NCBI GenBank assembly: GCA_903915315.1
Contig: CAIWSO010000074.1
Coordinates: 1-8,972, forward strand
DNA length: 8,972 bases
From: an uncultured Spartobacteria bacterium
Lineage (GTDB): Bacteria; Verrucomicrobiota; Verrucomicrobiia; Chthoniobacterales; Terrimicrobiaceae
Direction of reading: 5' to 3'
The position numbers were made by a program, and so were the translations under genes. The notes beneath the pieces are model-generated. The model was given only the letters and a program-made list of their open reading frames with translations, was not told the origin of the DNA and did not search any database. Below, piece by piece: positions 1-6,031 of this stretch. Each line of letters opens with the position of its first letter. The first letter of the stretch is position 1.

Positions 1-843
1 CACGGTTATGCTTTGTGTTCCAGAGCCCTTGAAAGTGCCGCGCACAGGGGCGGCATCCGAGAAGTCCCTGCCGACTGAGACCGTGATATGGCGTTCGCCG
101 CACCATTGCTTGTTTGTCGGGTCGAGTGCCACCCAGCGAAGGCCTGGAAGCATGACCTCCACCCAAGCGTGCGTGGCGAGGGAGCCGACAAGGTTCCCTT
201 CCGTGCCATTGGCTCTAGGCGAGTCCGATTCAATGTAGCCGCAGACATATCTACCGGGCAGACCCGCTGCGCGAAGAACGCTGAGCATGATGTGCGCGAA
301 GTCCTGGCAGACGCCTTCCCGTTTTTTCCAAATACTCGCCAGCGGCGTGGAGTTCTGGGTCACTCCGGATTTGTAGGTGAAGTGTTCATGCACGGCTTCG
401 TTCAAATCCTGCAAAGCCACGCGAACCGAGGTGGAACTTTTAAAAAACTTCATTGCCCAAGATGCCGCCGGACCGCCTGTCGGCACCGCTGCCGTTGGTT
501 GCAGGTAATCAAAAATATCCGTCATCGAAGATCCCAAGATCTGCTTTGCCTCTGCCACATTCAGACTCAAGGCCTCCAGGTTAAGATCCCTAGGTTTTGT
601 GCGAACCGTCATGCGGTTTGTCACTTTGAGTCGCTCGTGGCGCAGGGTCATGGAATAAAATGTGGCCGCATTGCCGAAATAGTCTCTGTATTCGGACATC
701 TTTGCCTCCGGATGGAAGTCAATGCGATGCGATAAAACCTCCTGTTCTTTGCGTTCGGGCGGGGTCAGGCGGGCCTCAAGGTAGGCCTCGCTGACTGGGA
801 CACTATAGCGGTAGTCCGTGGTATGAACGACTTCGAAAAGCAT
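1..843 (-). CDS. Transglutaminase-like protein (partial, C-terminus beyond left edge)
   Basis: Reading the minus strand from the ATG at 843-841 gives 281 codons with no stop to position 1, so the C-terminus is missing, probably only a few residues judging by family length (about 290). Residues 1-80 resemble the bacterial transglutaminase N-terminal beta domain (opening MLFEVVHTTDYRYS). The core has GVCQDFAH with Cys179, THAWVEV with His225 and LDPTN with Asp241, which together form a complete papain-like Cys-His-Asp triad. No signal peptide is seen, so it is probably cytoplasmic. Families of this type (COG1305) are usually annotated as proteases or transglutaminases, but their substrates are mostly unknown. 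The start is firm: an in-frame TGA lies 6 nt upstream, and AAGGAAG (858-852) sits 8 nt before the ATG, the best Shine-Dalgarno in the window. It follows the YacP-like gene after 114 nt, so it may be part of that train or have its own promoter. In many genomes such genes adjoin circularly permuted ATP-grasp and alpha-E genes; any here would lie beyond the left edge. Confidence 0.9.
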   Translation of the reverse strand, partial: MLFEVVHTTDYRYSVPVSEAYLEARLTPPERKEQEVLSHRIDFHPEAKMSEYRDYFGNAATFYSMTLRHERLKVTNRMTVRTKPRDLNLEALSLNVAEAKQILGSSMTDIFDYLQPTAAVPTGGPAASWAMKFFKSSTSVRVALQDLNEAVHEHFTYKSGVTQNSTPLASIWKKREGVCQDFAHIMLSVLRAAGLPGRYVCGYIESDSPRANGTEGNLVGSLATHAWVEVMLPGLRWVALDPTNKQWCGERHITVSVGRDFSDAAPVRGTFKGSGTQSITV

Positions 844-850
844 TTTTCAG

Positions 851-866
851 GCTTCCTTGCCGAAGC
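851..866 (-). other. Small hairpin covering the Shine-Dalgarno of the transglutaminase-like gene
   Basis: On the minus-strand transcript GCUUC and GAAGC are separated by a 6-nt loop, giving a 5-bp stem that includes most of the AAGGAAG ribosome-binding site. A second copy of the complement (GGCUUCC in the transcript, 933-927) lies about 70 nt upstream and could pair with GGAAGCC (856-850) instead. The stems are short and could occur by chance; a regulatory role is only a suggestion. Confidence 0.2.
852..858 (-). promoter_or_regulatory. Shine-Dalgarno of the transglutaminase-like gene
   Basis: AAGGAAG on the minus strand lies 8 nt before the ATG at 843 and fixes that start. It is the only strong Shine-Dalgarno I found before any gene in the window. 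It lies inside a small inverted repeat (see the hairpin entry). Confidence 0.6.
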
Positions 867-957
867 ATTTCCCTTTGCCAGATTGACTGGTGATCCCTCT
901 TACCATGAGGTCAACTTTTCTGGACGGGAAGCCGTGGTCAAGCGCAATCCCGGTGCG

Positions 958-1389
958 TCATTGAAGGCGGCGGATTTTTTCCCTCAGGGATTCGTTGGCC
1001 CTCTCGATTTCCATGAAGAGTTGGGTGGCTGAAATCGAGTCGCATCCGAATGACTCCGAGGTCGTTCGTTCCATGCGATCGTTGGTGGCCACGGTGACTT
1101 GAAAGTCCGCGCCGTATTTTGCGGCCAGACGCTCGATGATGGCATCCGCTGTCTGTCCCTCACGGGAGTAAAAAACAGCGATGCCGTGCGGAGATCCTTC
1201 ACTGGAGGCCTTGGGGCCCTTGCCATCGAAAACAACAGCGACCGTCCAATCTGTGGCATCCTGAAGTCCGGTGAGAAGGCGAATGAGACCGTCGCGTGCA
1301 TTGGCCGTATTGTTGGCATGTTGGCTAGCGAGATCGGGAGACGCAAAAATCATGCTGTGACCATCCACGATGAGAATTCTTTGTTTCAT
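958..1389 (-). CDS. YacP/Rae1-type NYN-domain ribonuclease
   Basis: A 143-residue protein of the YacP-like NYN family (PIN-like fold, DUF901). It opens ILIVDGHSMIF and continues with VVFDGKG, SREGQTADAIIERL and VATNDRMER, which match the four conserved acidic blocks of the family (Asp9, Asp55, Asp82, Asp104) that bind the catalytic metal. B. subtilis Rae1 (YacP) is a ribosome-associated endoribonuclease that cleaves mRNA in the ribosomal A site; the same activity here is inferred from family only. An open frame extends upstream to 1461, but the ATG at 1389 is chosen because homology begins there and because it follows the preceding gene's stop by 16 nt. No Shine-Dalgarno is visible before it, so translation may depend on the upstream gene. 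The length is a little short for the family (about 165-175), with a brief C-terminal tail ending at TGA 960-958. Confidence 0.85.
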   Translation of the reverse strand: MKQRILIVDGHSMIFASPDLASQHANNTANARDGLIRLLTGLQDATDWTVAVVFDGKGPKASSEGSPHGIAVFYSREGQTADAIIERLAAKYGADFQVTVATNDRMERTTSESFGCDSISATQLFMEIERANESLREKIRRLQ

Positions 1390-1405
1390 TGAACCCAGTC
1401 GGGTT

Positions 1406-3484
1406 TTACTTCGAGTCGGGAAGGATTTGTCCGCTGAGGCGTTGGATGCCCTCTTTTGCAAACTGGCTTGCGGGATATTTTTTTCGAGCCTTCAAATACC
1501 AAGCCAGAGCGGATCCGGGTTGGTCTTTTTTCTCGTATTCCGTGGCCTGATTGAGGGATTGAACAAAGTCCGACGCCTGGGTGGTGAGGTCCGCTCGGAG
1601 TTGATTGAGATCGGAGTCGCCCGGGAACTCTTTTTGTGCCGCTTCCACACTCTCCCAAGCTCCGGCGGGATCGCCGCGTTGAGCGATCTCTCTCGCTTTG
1701 ATCATGGCGCCTTCCACCGCCCCCATGTGCTGTAGCACGTCCGCGAGTTCCTTTTGCTTTTCGGGATAGAGTGCCGCAGCGGCAATGAATCGCATCTTAT
1801 CGTTATAAATCTGGCGGTAGTTTTTTTGACTTTTGAGGCGGTCAAAATCATTCATGGCCGTTTGTTGGATGTCCGATTGACTGGAAATGGTGTTTCCCAC
1901 TTCTGCTAGAGCCGGATTTCTGGGCCAGATTTCTGCGGCGGATCGGAGTTCCCTTTCCATCGCGGATTTGTCACCGGATACCGCTGCCGTGCGAGCTTTG
2001 GCGAGGTGCATGCTACTGATACTTTTGGCCGTTTCGATTTTGGCGAGCGGTTTGCTTGGGTCGAAATCCTTCGCGAGACCTTCGATTTCATGCACCAGTT
2101 TCTCGGCGCGGGTGAGGTCGTTGACTTCAAGGGCGGCTAGAAGCTCGTTGCTTTTCTGTGTGTAATTCAAAGCCCTTCGTTTGTCGTCCCGGGAAAGAAG
2201 ACGAACGCTGGGCATAAATTCCCCTAACGCGAAAGTTTCTTGGAGTCGTTCGGTGGAGCTTTGCAATTCGCCTTGTTCGAGCAAGAATTTGTAGGCCTCC
2301 ACGCCTTCATTCACATCGCGAATGGCTTCATTTGCGAGTGCATCAATCTGGCTCAGTGAGCTGATGAGCTTGCTTAGGCTCTGAGCGGCAGAGGCGGCTC
2401 CCCCCGCAATACTCTCGATGCCCAGATTCTCTAATCCCATTTTCATGCCTTTTGCAGAAAAAGAGTTGCCTGTTCGTTGCGGGGCATTGCCGTTGTAAAC
2501 ATTGACATTCGTGCCCCGATCACCCGCGCCGGCCCCTGCTCCGGTATTGTTGTCCATCACTCCCTCGGAAGCGGATACTTGGGGATTAAATTCGGCGCTG
2601 AATTTAGCCTGCCCCGCATCCTTATTTGTGGGAAGGGAGTTGACCATTTTTTTGTATAAGTCGATCGAGTTGTCGCCATCCGAGTAGATGGCTCTGTAGA
2701 AGCGGTTGGCGATAATCACATGCTCAAATCGGCGAGTTGCAAGAAACTGCATCATGAGTGCTTGGAAATGCCCTTTGGTGCTCATCTCGGTGAGTCCGAT
2801 TCGGATTTTGTTATTTTCAATCGTCTGGCCGACTTCGGACAATTTTCTTTTGGTGGAAGCCATTCGCGCATCTCGCTCGATTTTCTGATTTTCTTTTTGC
2901 ACCTCGGAATCTTTCTGGCTGGTGACGGTGAGGGAGGAGTTTTTCGCTGCCATCTGGCTATTCCATTCGGCGGTGGAGCGCTCTTTTTCGAGGAGGAGAT
3001 TTTCGCGTTTGAGTTTTTCGACGGTGGCTAGGCTCGCGTTCGAAGCATAGATGGCATCTGAGAGTGTGCGGCAGAGGTTGGCGTCTTCTTTGTATTCCGA
3101 GGCTTTCTTGAGCAGCGCGAATGCGGCATCTTGGTTTTGTTTTGTGGCCTTACCTGGAGACACTAGGTCAAGTATGCGGTCAATCGTATGCCGGTAGGAA
3201 CGATCGGACTCGCTGGTGGCCGCCGACGCATTGAGGAATTTCTCAAATCTGGCGCGAACCATGCGGTTGTTATTAATGTTCCAAAGTTTGCCATCGTAGC
3301 TCATGACTTCGCTGCCAGGATCGAAGGCAGGAACATCGCGACCGATGAAGCCCTCGTTCGCCTGGGGAGGTCTGGCTCCCCCGGTGGCCGCCTTGGAGTC
3401 GCCCGCGCCTGCAGGAACGGCTTGCGAAAAAAGAGTCAGGCATCCCGCGAAAGAGATAGCTAGAGTAAGAAGCGAAATTCTCAT
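1406..3484 (-). CDS. Secreted coiled-coil and helical-repeat protein, function unknown
   Basis: A 692-residue protein that I cannot assign to a named family. An N-terminal signal peptide is clear (MRIS, hydrophobic LLTLAISFAGCLTLF, likely cleavage near VPAGA at 23-27). The Cys15 sits inside the hydrophobic core and is not preceded by a good lipobox, so a lipoprotein is less likely. A low-complexity linker (28-45) leads to a conserved-looking block (about 46-110). Residues 150-232 are charged and heptad-like (EKLKRENLLLEKERSTAEW) and probably form a coiled coil. A Gly/Asn-rich loop at 311-342 (NNTGAGAGAGDRGTNVNVYN) separates this from an alpha-helical C-terminal half. Residues 440-690 look like degenerate TPR/SEL1-type repeats, for example GSALAWYLKARKKYP near the end. 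It is probably periplasmic or outer-membrane associated, perhaps a scaffold. Its ATGA start overlaps the stop of the upstream anchored protein by 4 nt, suggesting coupled translation. No Shine-Dalgarno is seen. Confidence 0.85.
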   Translation of the reverse strand: MRISLLTLAISFAGCLTLFSQAVPAGAGDSKAATGGARPPQANEGFIGRDVPAFDPGSEVMSYDGKLWNINNNRMVRARFEKFLNASAATSESDRSYRHTIDRILDLVSPGKATKQNQDAAFALLKKASEYKEDANLCRTLSDAIYASNASLATVEKLKRENLLLEKERSTAEWNSQMAAKNSSLTVTSQKDSEVQKENQKIERDARMASTKRKLSEVGQTIENNKIRIGLTEMSTKGHFQALMMQFLATRRFEHVIIANRFYRAIYSDGDNSIDLYKKMVNSLPTNKDAGQAKFSAEFNPQVSASEGVMDNNTGAGAGAGDRGTNVNVYNGNAPQRTGNSFSAKGMKMGLENLGIESIAGGAASAAQSLSKLISSLSQIDALANEAIRDVNEGVEAYKFLLEQGELQSSTERLQETFALGEFMPSVRLLSRDDKRRALNYTQKSNELLAALEVNDLTRAEKLVHEIEGLAKDFDPSKPLAKIETAKSISSMHLAKARTAAVSGDKSAMERELRSAAEIWPRNPALAEVGNTISSQSDIQQTAMNDFDRLKSQKNYRQIYNDKMRFIAAAALYPEKQKELADVLQHMGAVEGAMIKAREIAQRGDPAGAWESVEAAQKEFPGDSDLNQLRADLTTQASDFVQSLNQATEYEKKDQPGSALAWYLKARKKYPASQFAKEGIQRLSGQILPDSK

Positions 3485-3891
3485 GATTTGCTGATTTTTT
3501 TGGTCCGGAGGATTCCCTTTTCATCAACCTCAACGACGAAGATGAGGTTTTGTTCTTTTTGGATATTCATGGAGTTGAACTCGGGGGTCACGAGTAGGGG
3601 GAGTTGCTCGTCATCGACAGTGATTGCGATGAGTCTTCCGGAAGTCGGTGACCAAGCGAGGGATTCGGCCACGGTGCCCTTCAGTTTATAAGTGTTTCCA
3701 CGAAGGCTATTGGAGTTTTCTAGGTAGGAAGCGGCACTCAAGAGTGGGATGGTCCGGTAAGGATCGGATTCTTGAGAGTTGAAAAATCGGGAACCGATAA
3801 AAGCGACTACGGCAAAGCCGATGAGCGCGATAAGCCATGTCGGCCGTGGGGAGGATTTCTTTTTGCGAGCCATGACCTTTTGTAGGTCCAT
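3481..3891 (-). CDS. Small single-pass membrane-anchored protein, function unknown
   Basis: A 136-residue protein with a Lys/Arg-rich N-terminus (MARKKKSSPR), one transmembrane helix at about 19-36 (LIALIGFAVVAFIGSRFF), and a soluble domain of about 95 residues. The Arg/Lys-rich side predicts N-in topology, so the soluble domain would be periplasmic. This domain alternates short hydrophobic strands (YKLKGTVAESLAW, GRLIAITVDDEQLPLLVT, NLIFVVEVDEKGILRTKKI), which suggests a small beta barrel of OB-fold type. That fold guess comes from the pattern alone. The start is uncertain: ATG at 3891, or ATG at 3873 (residue 7), which has AAAAGG only 2 nt upstream. The gene heads the minus-strand train, and its TGA overlaps the ATG of the 692-residue secreted protein, so the two are likely made together and may interact in the envelope. 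Confidence 0.75.
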   Translation of the reverse strand: MDLQKVMARKKKSSPRPTWLIALIGFAVVAFIGSRFFNSQESDPYRTIPLLSAASYLENSNSLRGNTYKLKGTVAESLAWSPTSGRLIAITVDDEQLPLLVTPEFNSMNIQKEQNLIFVVEVDEKGILRTKKISKS

Positions 3892-4131
3892 CTGGTGCGT
3901 GGTTCAAGAAAGTCCTCGCAGAAAGGAAACTTTTGGCAAAGGTTGGGATCCAATGAACGCGCGTTCGATGGGCGGGAGTGATAGAACAGAGCTATCGCCA
4001 TGTTCGGGGGCCAGTCTTGCCAGCGGATAAATGATGCGGCATGCTAGGAAATATGTGGCAGCATACATTCTTACCGGCGCAAGCACTCGGCATCGATGGC
4101 GGGATGGGGTTGGGTTTAGCTGTATAATGCT
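3892..4131. other. Divergent intergenic region between the anchored-protein gene and the oppB-like gene
   Basis: 240 nt separate two divergent starts, so both promoters should be here. A perfect TATAAT at 4123-4128 is the only strong element. I see no convincing -35 at 16-18 nt from it and no clear -10/-35 pair on the minus strand. No tRNA, riboswitch or long inverted repeat is apparent. Short GC-rich palindromes such as GCATGC near 4038-4043 look incidental. Confidence 0.5.
4123..4128 (+). promoter_or_regulatory. Possible -10 box (TATAAT) for the oppB-like gene
   Basis: A perfect consensus hexamer sits 3 nt before the ATG at 4132. If used as a -10 box, transcription would begin near 4135, just inside the first annotated codons. 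That would favour the in-frame ATG at 4147 as the real start on a nearly leaderless mRNA. No good -35 is visible at 16-18 nt spacing, so it could be a chance match. Confidence 0.3.
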
Positions 4132-5094
4132 ATGTTGAATTTCCTCATGCGGCGCATCTTGATTAGTGTGGTGCTGCTGTTTTTTTTCAGCCTCGTTTCA
4201 TTTTTCATGGTCACCATGTCGCCGGGAAGCCCTTATCCCTGGGGGGAGCTGAATCCCAAGATCACGCCGCAGGTGAAGGAGATGTTTCGCAAAAAGTTCC
4301 ACCTCGACCGTCCCCTCTACGAGCAATACTGGCTGAACATGCGCGACCTTTTCACTGGTCGCCTGAGAAGTATCAAAGATGACCGGCCTGTCATGAGCCG
4401 GATCTTCGACCGCTTGCCCGCGACGGTGCTCCTGAATGTGGCCGCAATCACGCTCTCGCTCACTTTCGGCCTGGTGATCGGTGTCTTTTGCTCGAGGTAT
4501 GCGGGACGCGCTCCGGATAGCGTGATTTCCTTCGGGGTGTTTGTGTTTATTGCGGTTCCGACATTCTGGATCGCGAATCTGGCGGTAATCGGACTCGTTA
4601 AATTCACGGCGGTTCCGGTGCTCGGCACTCAATCCTACGGCATTGCATTTCCGAATGTGGCCTCGATGTGGTTGGATCAAATCTGGCACGTCATGCTGCC
4701 AGCGACGATCCTCTCGCTGGGAGGCATTGCGGTGCAATCCCGCTACATTCGGGCCAGCATGCTGGAGACGCTCCGCGAGGGGTATGTGCGAACGGCGCGG
4801 GCGAAGGGACTGGATGAAGGCACGATTTTTTACAAGCATGCCCTCCGCAACTCCATTCGACCGCTCATCACAGGCATCGGTGGGCTTCTGCCGGCGCTGA
4901 TCGGTGGGTCTGTGATCGTGGAGACGATCTTTGCGTATCCGGGAATGGGGCGGTTGGGATACGAGGCTGTTCTGGAGCGGGATTACCCGATGTTAGTCGC
5001 GCTGAACTTCATTGTTGCCGCCTTGGTTCTCGCCGGCAACCTTGCCTCCGACTTGCTTTACGCGGTGGTGGATCCGCGCGTGAGGTTGGAATAG
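4132..5094 (+). CDS. ABC transporter permease of the OppB/DppB (peptide/nickel) type
   Basis: A 320-residue inner-membrane permease of the binding-protein-dependent BPD_transp_1 family, OppB/DppB branch. These take up oligopeptides, dipeptides, nickel or similar solutes together with an OppC-type permease, two ATPases and a binding protein. Helix 1 lies at 9-31 after a typical MLNFLMRRIL start; further helices are near 98-120, 131-156, 186-204, 250-268 and 286-310. The family block DRLPATVLLNVAAI (93-106) is present. The cytoplasmic EAA loop, which docks the ATPase, is well kept at 218-245 (YVRTARAKGLDEG, then HALRNSIRPLI). The C-terminus ends DPRVRLE, as usual. The ATG at 4132 gives the typical N-terminus; the ATG at 4147 is an alternative, and neither has a Shine-Dalgarno. 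The gene stands alone: both neighbours run on the other strand, and no OppA, OppC, OppD or OppF gene is in the window. Substrate cannot be predicted. Confidence 0.92.
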   Translation: MLNFLMRRILISVVLLFFFSLVSFFMVTMSPGSPYPWGELNPKITPQVKEMFRKKFHLDRPLYEQYWLNMRDLFTGRLRSIKDDRPVMSRIFDRLPATVLLNVAAITLSLTFGLVIGVFCSRYAGRAPDSVISFGVFVFIAVPTFWIANLAVIGLVKFTAVPVLGTQSYGIAFPNVASMWLDQIWHVMLPATILSLGGIAVQSRYIRASMLETLREGYVRTARAKGLDEGTIFYKHALRNSIRPLITGIGGLLPALIGGSVIVETIFAYPGMGRLGYEAVLERDYPMLVALNFIVAALVLAGNLASDLLYAVVDPRVRLE

Positions 5095-5104
5095 CGGCAG
5101 GTTT

Positions 5105-5569
5105 TTACTCGCTGCTGGGCTCTTCTTTTTCCGGGTTTTGCAGGCGCTCCAGGAGGGGGCGCATATCTTCGACCTCATCCCAAACGACATGGCTCACGTA
5201 GATCGGAGCCTTTTGGAGTGCCGCCATCGCCATGCAATCACTCGAGCGGGCATCGATTTCCATGATCTTGTGTTGATGGAGTTCGTTTTCGGCCGAGATG
5301 ATGAGGCGACCAAAATAGACCCCATTTTTGAAATCGTTGATGACGACTCGCTCGACCTTACCGCCCAGCGCGGTGAGGACATTGGAGAGGAGATCATGGG
5401 TGAGGGGGCGTTCTTTTTCGGCCCCGCTGAGGTAAATGCTGAGTGCTGAACCGATCGTCTGGTCGATGTAAATTGTAAAGACCTTTTCCTCATTGCCGAG
5501 GAAAACCGCCGTCCCAGCATTGGTCGGAATGAGCGCTCGAATCTGTACCGGTATCACGGACTTGTTCAC
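5105..5569 (-). CDS. Bifunctional nuclease (BFN/DUF151) domain protein
   Basis: A 154-residue protein matching the BFN (DUF151) family across its length. Visible family blocks are IYIDQTIGSALSIYLSG (33-49), RPLTHDLLSNVLTALGG (54-70), VERVVINDFKNGVYFGRLII (72-91) and IDARSSDCMAMAALQKAPIYV (105-125). Plant members were reported to have DNase and RNase activity, which gave the name; the role of bacterial members is mostly untested, so the function stays general. An acidic tail (EKEEPSSE) ends the protein. The start is a GTG at 5569, bounded by an in-frame TAG 12 nt upstream; a second GTG at 5557 is equally close to where homology begins. It follows the MauE-like gene by 48 nt on the same strand, so the two are probably cotranscribed. 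Its stop faces that of the permease gene across 10 nt. Confidence 0.88.
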   Translation of the reverse strand: MNKSVIPVQIRALIPTNAGTAVFLGNEEKVFTIYIDQTIGSALSIYLSGAEKERPLTHDLLSNVLTALGGKVERVVINDFKNGVYFGRLIISAENELHQHKIMEIDARSSDCMAMAALQKAPIYVSHVVWDEVEDMRPLLERLQNPEKEEPSSE

Positions 5570-5617
5570 GGGCTCAAACTAGCACCACATCGCGCAGGCG
5601 CAAGCGGGTTGAAAAAA

Positions 5618-6031
5618 TTACAGGTTTCGCCGCAGTCGTGGCAGGGCGATGATCGCTACTGCAGCGGCGAGGAGCAAAATATCGCGCCCGATGGCTAAGA
5701 GCATTTTGCCAGCGGAGGGAGCCATGTCCTCGCCGAAGCACCCGCAACTCACGATGTAGCCGTTCCATAGCGCCCAACTGAGGACGGCAATAAAAACAGC
5801 ACACAGACCGGCGATTATCGCCGCTCCGGCCTCATAGATTCTAGGCGTCAATACAACCAAACCGGCTAGGATTTCCATCCAGGCTAGGCCCATGGCGAGT
5901 GGCCCGGTCCATGTCGTATCAATGAAGGTGAAAGGCAGGAGCGCGATGGCAAAAGCCTGGCTGGCGCTAGCCTTGACGATGCCTGCGTAGAGGAAGGTGA
6001 TTCCCAAGATAAGCCGAAGCGCCAGTGTCAT
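5618..6031 (-). CDS. MauE/DoxX-like four-helix membrane protein
   Basis: A 137-residue integral membrane protein of the DoxX/MauE superfamily. Four hydrophobic segments are seen (about 3-21, 43-62, 66-89 and 110-131). The first begins LRLILGITFLYAGIVKA, a typical DoxX-like opening with the conserved Lys20 after helix 1. After helix 3 comes SCGCFGED (95-102) with Cys96 and Cys98, the signature of the MauE branch and of Bacteroidetes BT_3928-like relatives. MauE proteins help mature disulfide-rich periplasmic proteins, and the CxC pair suggests thiol redox chemistry in the membrane; the actual role here is unknown. The ATG at 6031 overlaps the TGA of the folP-like gene (ATGA, 6031-6028), so translation is likely coupled. 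The BFN gene follows 48 nt after the TAA at 5620-5618. Confidence 0.82.
   Translation of the reverse strand: MTLALRLILGITFLYAGIVKASASQAFAIALLPFTFIDTTWTGPLAMGLAWMEILAGLVVLTPRIYEAGAAIIAGLCAVFIAVLSWALWNGYIVSCGCFGEDMAPSAGKMLLAIGRDILLLAAAVAIIALPRLRRNL

Noticed and set aside
88..735. Long plus-strand open frame (215 codons)
   Set aside because: It lies fully antisense to the transglutaminase-like gene, whose frame has a complete catalytic triad. The plus-strand translation is rich in His, Arg and Cys and shows no family pattern.
844..957. Promoter in the gap before the transglutaminase-like gene
   Set aside because: Two TTGACC hexamers occur on the minus strand, but no -10-like hexamer lies at suitable spacing.
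3892..4131. tRNA, riboswitch or attachment site in the divergent intergenic region
   Set aside because: No cloverleaf, T-arm consensus, conserved riboswitch core or direct repeat could be seen.
4198..4839. Minus-strand open frame of 213 codons
   Set aside because: Mirrors the oppB-like gene; its length reflects codon bias on the coding strand.
5086..5125. Possible bidirectional terminator between the convergent permease and BFN genes
   Set aside because: AGCGGC and GCTGCT can form only a 6-bp stem with one G-T pair and a 12-nt loop. A T-rich stretch follows, but it is coding for the BFN tail. Too weak to call.
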